In this document: positions 51,581 to 60,496 of the stretch, in pieces
How positions within the stretch are numbered: position 1 is the first letter of the stretch
How the letters are laid out: each line of letters opens with the position of its first letter
Source of the DNA: Microbaculum marinum
GTDB lineage: Bacteria > Pseudomonadota > Alphaproteobacteria > Rhizobiales > Tepidamorphaceae
DNA length: 64,000 nt
Assembly: GCF_042646165.1 (NCBI RefSeq)
Contig: NZ_JBHRTC010000008.1
Direction: 5' to 3' (one strand)
Program-made: the position numbers and the translations under genes
Notes under the pieces: generated by a model
What the model was told of the DNA's origin: nothing
Database searches by the model: none
The model's input: only the letters and a program-made list of their open reading frames with translations

Positions 51581-53533
51581 GTGCCTGCTTCAGGCGCTGT
51601 TCGGCGCGGGCTGGCCGCCGGACTTCCCAGCGATGTCGCTTTTCTCGCCGGAGCGCTGCCGCGCAACGTGATCGAGGCGGCCGTCCTGGAGGCCTCCCGG
51701 GTGAATGCCTCGGCACACGAGATTCTCCTCGCCCGCGGCGAGCTGCGAACGAACGACTACTATCGGGCGCTGGCCGGCGCGGTGGGAGCGCGTTTCGCCC
51801 GGTTCGTGCGCATCGAGACACCCGTTGACCCGTTGGCTGCCGAGAATCCCGGGGCTGCGGCGCGGATAGGCGTCCTCAAGATTGCCGGACGCGACGGCCT
51901 GGCGATCGCCGCGGCGCCGCGCGGTGCCCAAGTGGCCTCGTTCATCGGCGTGCTGCAGGGCCGCGCTTCGGCCAGGCGCGTCTTCGTGACCCCGCCTCAG
52001 GCGCTCAGCGATGCCATTGCCGCATGCGGCCGGGCGACCCTGCTGGACCGGTCGCGGGACGGGCTCGGCCGCCTGCCGGCCGAGCTGTCGGCCAGCCCGC
52101 TGCTGTCGCCGGTGCAGATGTCCGGCGTGATCGCCATGATCGCCGCCGTGTCGGCGATGGCGGCGCTCCATCCGACCACCGCCGCGCTCGTGACGATGGG
52201 CGTGCTGGCCCTGTTCTTCCTCGCCACCGTGACCCTCCGTGTCGCCGCGGCGGTCCTCGGCCTCAGGCCGCGGCGGCACGACTGTCGCCGGCTCGCCGAC
52301 CGGGAACTGCCCCTCTACACCGTCCTGGTGCCGCTCTATCGGGAGGCCGGCCAGGTCGCCTCGCTTGTCGGGGCGCTGAACCGGCTCGACTATCCGCCGC
52401 ACAGGCTCGACATCAAGCTGATCGCCGAAGCCGACGACCACGACACTCTGGCGGCGCTGCGTCGTCTCGAGCTGCCGCCGCAGTTCGAGATCCTCGCCGT
52501 TCCCGCGGCCAGGCCCCGGACCAAGCCAAAGGCGCTGTGCTACGCGCTGGCATTCGCCCGCGGTGAACTGCTGACGATCTATGACGCCGAAGACCTGCCC
52601 GAGCCCGACCAGCTTCGCCGTTCCGCCGAGCGTCTGCTGGCCGCACCCGACGATCTGGCCTGCCTGCAGGCGCGGCTCGCGTGGTTCAACTGGCCGGAGA
52701 GCTGGTTCACCCGGCAGATGGCGCTGGAATACGCGTCGCTGTTCAACGTCATCCTGCCGGCGCTGGCCCGGTTCGGTCTGCCGCTGCCGCTCGGCGGAAC
52801 CTCCAACCATTTTCGAACGCGCGTGTTGAAGGAGGTCGGCGCCTGGGACGCCTACAACGTCACCGAGGATGCCGACCTCGGGCTGCGGCTCGCCCGAGCG
52901 GGGTATCGCTGCGACGTGCTCGACTCGACCACCTGGGAGGAGGCTCCCGTCAGGTTCCGGCCCTGGCTCCTGCAGCGCTCGCGCTGGCTGAAGGGCTGGA
53001 TCCAGACCTATATCGTCCATATGCGGGCGCCGCTCGACCTGTTGGGCGATCTGGGGATGGCGCGGTTTCTGGTGATGCAGGCCGTCTTCGGCGGCGTCGT
53101 GCTCTCGGTGGTGGTCCAGCCCGTCTTTGTCGCGATCATCGCCGCGCAGATCGCAAGCGGCGGGATTTTCGCAGGATCCGGCGACCTCGCCCGCACTGCC
53201 CTGAACTGGCTCGGGCTGACCAATCTCCTGCTCGGCTATATCGGCGGTTTCGCCGTAGCGATGGTCGCGCTGCGGGGCCGGTCGATGTGGTGGCTGGTGC
53301 CGGAACTGGCGCTGCTGCCCGTCTACTGGCTGACCATTTCGCTCCCGGCCGCGCGCGCCGTCTGGCAGATATTCCGGGACCCGTGCCGCTGGGAGAAGAC
53401 CGAGCACGGCCTCACCGGACTGCGTAACGACCTGGCGATGACATCCGCCCGGGACAGCTACGGACGACGGGACTCGGCTAGCGTCGCGCCTGGTGCGTCC
53501 CGCCGTCAGACAGCTCCGCGCTCCAGTCGGTAA
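51581..53533 (+). CDS. Membrane glycosyltransferase family 2 (cellulose-synthase-like) with N-terminal GspE-N-like domain
   Basis: This 650-residue protein starts at a GTG. Residues 1-165 look like the small MshEN/GspE N-terminal domain, which in related enzymes binds cyclic-di-GMP, though I cannot confirm the motif here. Helices at about 185-225 are followed by a processive GT2 domain (about 245-480) with YTVLVPLYREAGQV, YDAEDLPEPDQL (metal-binding Asp), TEDADLGLRLARAGY (catalytic Asp) and QRSRWLKGW (the QxxRW motif). Further helices follow and the tail is basic and unstructured. It would polymerise or transfer a sugar to make a surface polysaccharide. The 3' end overlaps the E2 gene by 56 bases. 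Confidence 0.88.
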   Translation: MPASGAVRRGLAAGLPSDVAFLAGALPRNVIEAAVLEASRVNASAHEILLARGELRTNDYYRALAGAVGARFARFVRIETPVDPLAAENPGAAARIGVLKIAGRDGLAIAAAPRGAQVASFIGVLQGRASARRVFVTPPQALSDAIAACGRATLLDRSRDGLGRLPAELSASPLLSPVQMSGVIAMIAAVSAMAALHPTTAALVTMGVLALFFLATVTLRVAAAVLGLRPRRHDCRRLADRELPLYTVLVPLYREAGQVASLVGALNRLDYPPHRLDIKLIAEADDHDTLAALRRLELPPQFEILAVPAARPRTKPKALCYALAFARGELLTIYDAEDLPEPDQLRRSAERLLAAPDDLACLQARLAWFNWPESWFTRQMALEYASLFNVILPALARFGLPLPLGGTSNHFRTRVLKEVGAWDAYNVTEDADLGLRLARAGYRCDVLDSTTWEEAPVRFRPWLLQRSRWLKGWIQTYIVHMRAPLDLLGDLGMARFLVMQAVFGGVVLSVVVQPVFVAIIAAQIASGGIFAGSGDLARTALNWLGLTNLLLGYIGGFAVAMVALRGRSMWWLVPELALLPVYWLTISLPAARAVWQIFRDPCRWEKTEHGLTGLRNDLAMTSARDSYGRRDSASVAPGASRRQTAPRSSR

Positions 53534-54707
53534 GCTCGAGCCGCTGCCTGACCGCAGCCAGAAACGCGGCCGCGTAGGCCCCGTCGAAGGCGCGATGATC
53601 CATGGACAGACCGACCACGCCGAGGGAGCGAATCGTCATCACCTCCGACCCGTCGGCGAGCCGCGCCACCGCCGGTCGCCGCGCGACGCCGTCCGTCGCG
53701 AGGATCGCCGTCTGCGGCTGGTTGATGATCGGTACGCTGACATAGGTGCCGGCCGGTCCCGGGTTCGTGACCGTGAACGTGCCATCCGTCAGGTCGGCGG
53801 CCGTCAGCCGGTTGCCGCGTGCCCTGCTCGCCAGATCCGCCACTGCCCGCGCCAGCCCCGTCACGTTCAGGCCGTCGGCGTTGCGGATGACCGGAACGAC
53901 CAGGCCCTGGTGGTCGAGATCGACGGCAATCCCCAGGTTGATAGGTCGCCGGAGGACCAGGGCATCGCCGTCGATCCGGGAATTGATATTCGGAAAGGCC
54001 CGCAGCGCTTTCGCCACGGCATGCAGGACGAATGGCAGGTAGGTCAGGCCGAAGCCCTGTTCGGCGCGAAACCGCTCCCGGACCGCGGATCTCGCCTGTT
54101 CGACCGCCCCATAGTCGACCTCGAAGGCGATATAGCCGTGCGGCGAAGTATGCACAGACTGCACCATGTGGGCCGCGATCTGCCGCCGGGCAGCCGAAAA
54201 CGGAACGACGGTGTCGCCGTCCGGCACGGGTGCTTCGGTGCGCGCGGCCTCGGCCGGGCTTGCCGGCACACTGACGGCGATCGCCCGGCGCACGTCCTCG
54301 CCGCGCACCCGGCCGCGCGCGCCGGAGCCGGCCAGCGCCGCCAGATCGACGGCGTTTTCGCGCGCCAGCCGCCGCGCCAGCGGGCTCGGACGAGGCCTGG
54401 CGTCGGAAGGCCGCGCCTCCTCCGGCCGGGGTTCCGCCGCGGATCGGGCCGCCGGCGCCGTCGCGGCGTCGCCGCTTGCGGAAATCCGCGCGATGACCGA
54501 CCCCACCGCCACCACGTGGTTCTCCTCGGCGAGGATCTCCGACAGGATGCCAGCGCCCGGCGAGGGGACCTCGAACGCGACCTTGTCGGTCGAGACGTCG
54601 CAGAGGGGTTCGTCGGCGGCGATCGGGTCGCCGATGGCCTTGCGCCAGGAGGCGATGGTTCCCTCGGTGACGGATTCGCCGAGCTGCGGCATCACCACGT
54701 CGATCAT
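53478..54707 (-). CDS. Branched-chain 2-oxoacid dehydrogenase complex E2 (dihydrolipoamide acyltransferase)
   Basis: This 409-residue E2 has a lipoyl domain with the lipoylated Lys in STDKVAFEVPSP (near residue 43), a Pro/Ala-rich linker, a peripheral-subunit-binding domain (SPLARRLARENAVDLAALAGSGARGRVRGEDV), and a catalytic core with GLVVPVIRNAD and the active His in MDHRAFDGAYAA. It passes an acyl group from E1 to CoA. It overlaps the E1alpha gene by 4 bases and is the last gene of the operon. The E3 gene is elsewhere. Tail-to-tail overlap with the glycosyltransferase gene is 56 bases. Confidence 0.92.
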   Translation of the reverse strand: MIDVVMPQLGESVTEGTIASWRKAIGDPIAADEPLCDVSTDKVAFEVPSPGAGILSEILAEENHVVAVGSVIARISASGDAATAPAARSAAEPRPEEARPSDARPRPSPLARRLARENAVDLAALAGSGARGRVRGEDVRRAIAVSVPASPAEAARTEAPVPDGDTVVPFSAARRQIAAHMVQSVHTSPHGYIAFEVDYGAVEQARSAVRERFRAEQGFGLTYLPFVLHAVAKALRAFPNINSRIDGDALVLRRPINLGIAVDLDHQGLVVPVIRNADGLNVTGLARAVADLASRARGNRLTAADLTDGTFTVTNPGPAGTYVSVPIINQPQTAILATDGVARRPAVARLADGSEVMTIRSLGVVGLSMDHRAFDGAYAAAFLAAVRQRLELTDWSAELSDGGTHQARR

Positions 54708-55756
54708 GGCCGCGCGCCTCCCGCATCCTTCGCCGGCGGCAGCACCCAGTCGCCGGCGGACGGCGGCGCGTACACCTCCTGTTCCTCCGAGCCGGACGGC
54801 TCTGGCTGCGGCGCGGCTTCGGCCGCGGCCACGGCGGCGCCAACCGCCGCCTTGTTGTCCGCCGCAATTGCCTCGAGCCGCTCCGCCTCGACCCCTGCCG
54901 CGAGCAGGCGACCGCGCAGCGCATCGATCGGATCGCGCGCCTTCCACTCCGCGATCAGCTCCTTGGGAACATAGCTCGCGTCGTCGTGCACGGCATGGCC
55001 CTCGATGCGCATGGTATGGGCCTCGATCAGCGTCGGGCCGCCGCCTCCGCGGGCCCGGTCGACGGCTTGCCTGACCGTCTCGTGGACGGCGATCGCGTCG
55101 TTGCCGTCGACCTCGACGCCGGGCATCCCGTAGGCGGCGGCGCGATCGGCGAGCGAGGTGATGGCGTATTGCTTCGCGAGCGGCGTCGAATAGGCGTACT
55201 TGTTGTTCTCGATCACCCAGACGTTCGGCGTCCGGAAGACCGCCGACATGTTGAGCGTCTCGTGCCATGCACCGGTCGAGGTCGCGCCGTCGCCGCAGAA
55301 CGCCAGCGTCACCCGGTCGAGGCCGAGCCGGGTCGAGGCCATGCCGAAGCCGAGCGCCACCGGCCAGGAATCCGGCAGGTGCGAGATCATCGGATAGATG
55401 CCGCGCCGCAGGTCGCCGATATGGACGTCGCTGTCGCGGCCCTGGGAGGGATGGCCGGTCTTCCACAGATAGCTGCACAGGAACTCGGTCGGGGTGATCC
55501 CCTTGACCAGGTTGGCGCCGAGGTCGCGATGCAGCGGGCAGACGATGTCGTGCGCCTCGAGCGCCAGCGTCGCGCCGACAGGGATCGCTTCCTGGCCGCG
55601 GCCGCTGACCAGCCGGCCGGGAAGCCGTCCCTGCCGCTTCATGACGTGCAGCCTGTCCTCGATCGCCCGCGACAGGTCCATCCAGTGCAGCAGGCTGAGG
55701 CCGAGATCCACGTCGGTGTTGGTCGCCGCCCGCGGCTTCTGCTTCGCGGCGGTCAT
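54704..55756 (-). CDS. 2-oxoacid dehydrogenase E1 component alpha subunit
   Basis: This 350-residue thiamine-diphosphate-dependent subunit has the ThDP motif GDGATSTGAWHETLN ending in ENNKYA (GDG-x-NN), and HRDLGANLVKG with SHLPDSWPVALGFGMAS as in branched-chain or acetoin-type E1alpha. It decarboxylates the 2-oxoacid and hands the acyl group to lipoate on E2. The gene sits second, after E1beta, with 4-base overlaps on both sides. The usual order alpha-beta-E2 is reversed here. The C-terminus has a Glu/Pro-rich tail. Confidence 0.92.
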   Translation of the reverse strand: MTAAKQKPRAATNTDVDLGLSLLHWMDLSRAIEDRLHVMKRQGRLPGRLVSGRGQEAIPVGATLALEAHDIVCPLHRDLGANLVKGITPTEFLCSYLWKTGHPSQGRDSDVHIGDLRRGIYPMISHLPDSWPVALGFGMASTRLGLDRVTLAFCGDGATSTGAWHETLNMSAVFRTPNVWVIENNKYAYSTPLAKQYAITSLADRAAAYGMPGVEVDGNDAIAVHETVRQAVDRARGGGGPTLIEAHTMRIEGHAVHDDASYVPKELIAEWKARDPIDALRGRLLAAGVEAERLEAIAADNKAAVGAAVAAAEAAPQPEPSGSEEQEVYAPPSAGDWVLPPAKDAGGARP

Positions 55757-56793
55757 TGGACGATGCACTCCCTGACCGCCGCCGCGATCTTTTCGGCGGA
55801 CGGCAGGAACGCCTGCTCCAGCGACTTCGCCGCGGGGATGGGCGTGTCGGGCGATGTCACCCGCATCACCGGCGCGTCGAGGTCGTAGAAGCAGTGCTCG
55901 GCCAGCCACGAGGCGATCTCCGCGCCGATCCCCAGCGTGCGCGTGTCCTCGTGGGCGACGATGCACCTGGTCGTGCGCCGGACCGACTCCGCGATCGTCG
56001 GGAAATCGATCGGGCTGACGCAGCGCAGGTCGACGACCTCGACGGATACGTCCTCCGCCTCCAGGCGCTGCGCCGCCTCGAGGGCCTTCGACAGGGTGGC
56101 CGAATAGCTGACCAGCGTCAGGTCGGTCCCCGGCCGCACGATCCTGGCGGTCTCCAGCGCACCGTCCGGCCGGCCGCGCCTCAGCGGCCCCCTGAGCGCC
56201 CGGTAGAGCGCCTTGTGCTCGAAGTAGAGAACCGGGTTCGGATCGGCGACGGCCAGTCGCAGCAGGTCGTAGGCGTCCTGCACCGAGCCGGGACAGACGA
56301 CCTTCAGCCCCGGACAATGCGCGAAGACCGCTTCCGGGCTCTGGGAGTGAAACGGTCCTGCGCCGACGCCGCCGCCCGCCGGCGCCCGCATCACGATCGG
56401 CACCGGGCAGCCGAAGCGGAAGTACAGCTTGGCCGCCTCGTTGACGAGTTGGTCGTAAGCGCAGGAGATGAAGTCGGCGAACTGGAACTCGGCGATCGGC
56501 CGCATCCCCGAGATCGCCATGCCGATGCAGGAGCCGGTGATGGCGATCTCCGATATCGGCGTGTCGATGACCCGGTCGTCGCCGAAGCGCTGCCACAGAC
56601 CCTCGGTGACCCGGAACGCGCCGCCCATCACGCCGATGTCCTCGCCGATCAGCACCACCCGGTCGTCCTCGGCGAGCTCGTCCTCGAGCGCCGCGCGGAT
56701 CGCCTCGAGATAGGTCGTGTCGCCGGCGATCGGTCCGACCGGCGGCGCATCGTCCGTGTCGAACCAGCCTGCCGACCGATGGTCATCCGCCAT
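55753..56793 (-). CDS. 2-oxoacid dehydrogenase E1 component beta subunit
   Basis: This 346-residue subunit has VLIGEDIGVMGGAFRVTEGL, DTPISEIAITGSCIGMAISGMRPIAEFQFADF and GPFHSQSPEAVFAHCPGLKVVCPG, the E1beta pattern, with the Glu that contacts thiamine in EDIG/EI segments. It opens the operon E1beta-E1alpha-E2. The nearby leucine dehydrogenase and AidB-type acyl-CoA dehydrogenase favour branched-chain 2-oxoacids as substrate over pyruvate or acetoin. An 8-bp-arm palindrome lies in the divergent region upstream. Confidence 0.92.
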   Translation of the reverse strand: MADDHRSAGWFDTDDAPPVGPIAGDTTYLEAIRAALEDELAEDDRVVLIGEDIGVMGGAFRVTEGLWQRFGDDRVIDTPISEIAITGSCIGMAISGMRPIAEFQFADFISCAYDQLVNEAAKLYFRFGCPVPIVMRAPAGGGVGAGPFHSQSPEAVFAHCPGLKVVCPGSVQDAYDLLRLAVADPNPVLYFEHKALYRALRGPLRRGRPDGALETARIVRPGTDLTLVSYSATLSKALEAAQRLEAEDVSVEVVDLRCVSPIDFPTIAESVRRTTRCIVAHEDTRTLGIGAEIASWLAEHCFYDLDAPVMRVTSPDTPIPAAKSLEQAFLPSAEKIAAAVRECIVQ

Positions 56794-56915
56794 GCCCGTC
56801 CTTCTTCCTGTCGTCTCCTCGGGCCCTCGGGACGCAAAGCCACGAAGGTCTTCTCCAAGGTCCGGACCAGAAGAGCGGCCTCAGCTTCTGGGGTATTGGC
56901 GATTCTTGTCGGGGG

Positions 56916-56938
56916 TGGCGGGAGCGCAATTCCCGCCA
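56916..56938. promoter_or_regulatory. Perfect inverted repeat between the E1beta and AidB-type genes
   Basis: TGGCGGGA (56916-56923) and TCCCGCCA (56931-56938) are a perfect 8-bp dyad with a 7-base spacer (GCGCAAT). It lies 62 bp before the aidB-type start and 122 bp before the E1beta start, where a shared repressor or activator would act on both. The regulator is unknown; the AraC gene at 58762 is a candidate. Confidence 0.5.
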
Positions 56939-57000
56939 ATTGCGGCCGCAACCCCCGGTGATAGCATCCGCAGGCAACAAACCGAGCGGGGAGGACCGCC

Positions 57001-58671
57001 ATGTCGGCCGCGGCAGCACACGTCTATCCGATCACCACGCACGAGGTGACCAACCAGTCGGGCGCCCTCACCGGCGTCAACTACTACGAGGCCGATACCA
57101 TCCTGCGCGAGGCGGTCGCCCGCGAGGGCGCCGCGTGGGTCGCCGGGCGGGCCTCGAAGCTCGGTGCGGCGGCGGGCGACGCAGAGATCCAGCACCACGC
57201 CCACCTCGCCAACGCGCACGAGCCCGTGCTCAGGACCCACGACCGCTTCGGCCACCGCGTCGACCTGGTCGAGTTCCATCCGAGCTACCACGTGCTGATG
57301 AAGCTCGCCTTCGGCTCGGGCGTCCATTCCCTGTCCTGGACCGCCGGCGAGCCCGGTGCCCATACGGCGCGCGCCGCCCTCAGCTACCTCTGGAACGAGA
57401 TCGAGAACGGCATCGGCTGTCCGACCGGGATGGCCTACTCGTCGGTCCCGAGCCTGCGCCTCGTCCCGGCGATCGAGCGCGAATGGGAGCACAAGATTCT
57501 CGCCGAGGACTACGACCCGCGGCCGGTGCCGGTCGCCGACAAGCCGGCGGCGACGATCGGCATGGCGCTGACCGAGAAGCAGGGTGGCTCCGACCTCAGG
57601 GCGAACGCCACGCGGGCCGTCGCCGTGAACGGCGGCGGGCCGGGCGGCGAATATCGCCTGACCGGCCACAAGTGGTTCTGCTCGGCGCCGATGAGCGACG
57701 CCTTCCTGACGCTCGCCCGGACCGAGGCCGGACCGAGCTGCTTCTTCGTCCCGCGGTCTTTGCCGGACGGGACGCGCAACCGGTTCTTCATACAGCGGCT
57801 GAAGGACAAGTGCGGCAACCGCTCGAACGCCTCCAGCGAGATCGAGTACGACGATACCTACGCCGTGCTGCTCGGCGAGGAGGGACGCGGCATCCGCACC
57901 GCGATCGGGATGGCGCACCTGACGCGGCTCGACTTCGCGGTCGGATCGGCGGGGCTGATGCGCTGGGCCCTCAACCTCACCCTGCACCACACCCACAACC
58001 GCCGCACCTTCCAGCGCGTGCTGGCCGAGCAGCCGCTGATGCGCGTGGTGCTCGCCGACCTGTGCCTGGAATCGGAAGCGGCGACGGCGCTCGGCTTCCG
58101 CCTCGCCCGCGCCACCGACGAGGCGCGTTCGGGGTCGGAGGAGGCGCGCCTGCTGGAGCGTATCCTCACCCCGGTCGCCAAGTACTGGAACTGCAAGCGG
58201 ACGCCGGGCTTCGTGGCGGAATGCGTAGAATGCCACGGCGGCAACGGCTTCATCGAGGAACAGCCGATGCCGCGCCTCTACCGCGAGGCGCCGCTGAACG
58301 GCATCTGGGAGGGCACCGGCAACATGATCTGCCTCGACGTCCTGCGCGCCATGCAGATGGAGCCCGATACGGTCGCCGCCCTGCTGGCGGAGCTCGGCCG
58401 GGCGCGCGGCGCCGACAACCGGCTCGACACGGCGATCGACACGCTGGAGACGGAACTGTCCGACCTGCGCGACCAGGAGTTGCGCGCCCGGTACCTCGCC
58501 GCGATGATCGCGACGGTGTTCGAGGCGGCGCTGCTGGTGCGCCATTCGACGCCGGCGGTGGCGGACGCCTTCGTCGTCTCGCGGCTGGACGGCCTGGCCA
58601 ACCGGGCGTTCGGCAGCCTGCCGCGCGGCCTCGACGTCGCCGCCATCGTCGACCGGTCGAAGCTGCAGTAG
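57001..58671 (+). CDS. aidB: AidB-type acyl-CoA dehydrogenase
   Basis: This 556-residue protein is longer than ordinary acyl-CoA dehydrogenases because of an N-terminal addition, as in AidB. Motifs include MALTEKQGGSDLRANAT, WFCSAPMSDAFLTLA, HTHNRRTFQRVLAEQPLMRVVLADL and near the end ECVECHGGNGFIEEQPMPRLYREAPLNGIWEGTGN, the AidB form of the catalytic Glu loop. AidB proteins have isovaleryl-CoA dehydrogenase activity and bind DNA in response to alkylation. Given the divergent branched-chain 2-oxoacid dehydrogenase genes, a metabolic role is likely here. The stop region is followed by a 23-bp imperfect tandem repeat. Confidence 0.9.
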   Translation: MSAAAAHVYPITTHEVTNQSGALTGVNYYEADTILREAVAREGAAWVAGRASKLGAAAGDAEIQHHAHLANAHEPVLRTHDRFGHRVDLVEFHPSYHVLMKLAFGSGVHSLSWTAGEPGAHTARAALSYLWNEIENGIGCPTGMAYSSVPSLRLVPAIEREWEHKILAEDYDPRPVPVADKPAATIGMALTEKQGGSDLRANATRAVAVNGGGPGGEYRLTGHKWFCSAPMSDAFLTLARTEAGPSCFFVPRSLPDGTRNRFFIQRLKDKCGNRSNASSEIEYDDTYAVLLGEEGRGIRTAIGMAHLTRLDFAVGSAGLMRWALNLTLHHTHNRRTFQRVLAEQPLMRVVLADLCLESEAATALGFRLARATDEARSGSEEARLLERILTPVAKYWNCKRTPGFVAECVECHGGNGFIEEQPMPRLYREAPLNGIWEGTGNMICLDVLRAMQMEPDTVAALLAELGRARGADNRLDTAIDTLETELSDLRDQELRARYLAAMIATVFEAALLVRHSTPAVADAFVVSRLDGLANRAFGSLPRGLDVAAIVDRSKLQ

Positions 58672-58761
58672 CCGAGCGGCCGAAACTGCAGTAGCCGGGA
58701 CCGGCGGCCCTCCTCGCACCGGCCCCGTATCCTTGCTAGACTTGAGGCGGAGGACCATCAC

Positions 58762-59592
58762 GTGCCCCGGACAGATCCCCGAAACAGGTCCAGATACTGG
58801 CGCGATCCGCAGGTGCCGGGCCTGAGCTGCCTCGTCGCGGATTTCACCACCCACGAATACGCCCCCCACGTCCACGAGGCCTTCGTGGTGGCGGTGACGG
58901 AGGTCGGCGGGTCGGAGTTCAAGAGCCGCGGCAGGACGCAGGAGGCGACGGAAACCGTGCTGCTGGTCTTCAACCCGGACGAGCCGCATTCCGGCCGCAT
59001 GGCGCGCAGCAGTCGCTGGTGCTATCGCGGCCTCTATCTCGCCGGACCGGCGATCGATGCGGTGAAGACGGCGGTCGGCCTGGGAGAGACACCGTACTTC
59101 ACCGACAACGTCTTCCGCGACCGCGACCTCATCGACGCCTTCCTCGCCCTGCACAGGGCTCTCGACGACGGGCGGGACGCGCTGGAACAGTCGGAGCTTC
59201 TGGTCGCCAGCTTCGGGCAGCTCGCCTGCCGCCACGCGGCAAGCCAGGGCCGCGTCGAACTGCCGGCCTCCGATCGCCGCAAGATCAGGGCCGTCCAGGA
59301 CATCATGCAGGACCGCTACCACGAGGAGCTGCGCCTGGAAGACATGGGAGAGGGCATCGGCCTGAACCCGTTCCAACTCATCGGCCTGTTCAAGCGCGGC
59401 ACCGGCCTGACCCCGCACGCCTATCTCACCCAGCTCCGGCTGAAGGTTGCGATCGCCGCCATGAAGACGGGGGTGTCGCTGGCCGAGGCAGCCGTGTCCG
59501 CCGGCTTCTACGACCAGGCGGCGCTCAGCAAGCACTTCAAGCGCTCCTACGGCATCACGCCCCTGCAATGGGTCACCGCCGTGCGGAACTGA
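58762..59592 (+). CDS. AraC family transcriptional regulator
   Basis: This 276-residue protein begins with GTG. Residues 1-150 are a cupin-like sensor domain (HEYAPHVHEAFVVAVTEVGGSEFKSRGRTQ, VLLVFNPDEPHSGRM). Residues about 178-276 are two AraC helix-turn-helix motifs, with LEDMGEGIGLNPFQLIGLFKRGTGLTPHAYLTQLRLKVA and EAAVSAGFYDQAALSKHFKRSYGITPLQW. This type (the AraC-like regulator with an AraC_binding cupin) often controls amino acid or carbon use. It is 90 bases downstream of the AidB-type gene, on the same strand, and just before AlaX and leucine dehydrogenase. Confidence 0.9.
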   Translation: MPRTDPRNRSRYWRDPQVPGLSCLVADFTTHEYAPHVHEAFVVAVTEVGGSEFKSRGRTQEATETVLLVFNPDEPHSGRMARSSRWCYRGLYLAGPAIDAVKTAVGLGETPYFTDNVFRDRDLIDAFLALHRALDDGRDALEQSELLVASFGQLACRHAASQGRVELPASDRRKIRAVQDIMQDRYHEELRLEDMGEGIGLNPFQLIGLFKRGTGLTPHAYLTQLRLKVAIAAMKTGVSLAEAAVSAGFYDQAALSKHFKRSYGITPLQWVTAVRN

Positions 59593-59709
59593 CCGCGCGC
59601 TTCAATTTCGGCCAATAGCCGCCGCCCCGCCCCGGGCACACTGATCGCGATCACGGCAATCGAGCCCGAACGTCGGTTTCGGGTGCGCAGCTCGAGCGAC
59701 GGGGACGGC

Positions 59710-60435
59710 ATGGCACGCTACTTCTGTCTGGACAATCCGGAGACACTGAGCCTCGAAACGGAGGTGGTCGACGCCATGCCCGGTCGTGTGCAGCTTGCCG
59801 AGACGCCATTCTACCCCGGCGGCGGCGGCCAGCTTCCCGATCGCGGCGTGCTGCGCTGGGCCGGCGGCGAGGCAGACCTCAGCGGTTTCGAGACCCGGGG
59901 CGGTCAGCTCTGGCATCTGCTGCCTGAGGGCACCGAAGTTCCCGCCGGTCCCGTGGAGGCCGCCGTCGACCCCGACTTCCGGCAGCTGATGCGTGAACTG
60001 CACACGGACCTGCACATCGTCAACGCGCTCGTCTACCAGGGCTTCGACGGGGCGCTTGTGACCGGGGTACAGATGAACGACGACGGGACCGCCCGCATCG
60101 ATTTCGACCTGAGCGAGGCCGACAACGACCGGCTGAGGGCGCTCGAACCCGAGATCAACGACGCCATCCGGCAGGACCTGATCGTCCGCCAGACGTATGT
60201 CGGTGAGGACGAGGCGTTCGAGGAGCCGGGCCTCATCCGCTCGCGCTCGGTCGCACCGCCGCCGACGCCGGACGGCAGGATCCGCGTCGTCGAGATCGTC
60301 GGCCTCGACCGGCAGGCCTGCGGCGGCACCCATCTCGCCTCGACAGGCGCATCGCGTCCCGTCCGCATCCTGAAGATCGACAACAAGGGGCGCCGCAACC
60401 GCCGGATCCGCATCGGGCTCGCCGCCTCCGTCTGA
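59710..60435 (+). CDS. alaX: Alanyl-tRNA editing protein AlaX
   Basis: This 241-residue stand-alone editing domain has the first metal motif ELHTDLHIVN (two His), the second CGGTHL (Cys and His), and TPFYPGGGGQLPDRG near the start, where the extended Gly-rich loop recognises Ser. It removes Ser or Gly wrongly attached to tRNA-Ala. Start 59710 was chosen over 59683, which would add a short polar leader. It lies between an AraC gene and a leucine dehydrogenase gene with which it has no evident functional link. Confidence 0.93.
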   Translation: MARYFCLDNPETLSLETEVVDAMPGRVQLAETPFYPGGGGQLPDRGVLRWAGGEADLSGFETRGGQLWHLLPEGTEVPAGPVEAAVDPDFRQLMRELHTDLHIVNALVYQGFDGALVTGVQMNDDGTARIDFDLSEADNDRLRALEPEINDAIRQDLIVRQTYVGEDEAFEEPGLIRSRSVAPPPTPDGRIRVVEIVGLDRQACGGTHLASTGASRPVRILKIDNKGRRNRRIRIGLAASV

Positions 60436-60496
60436 TCCCGTCCGGCCCTACCGGCCGCAGGCCTAGACTGCCATTCGCCTATCCGGAGACCTGCAC

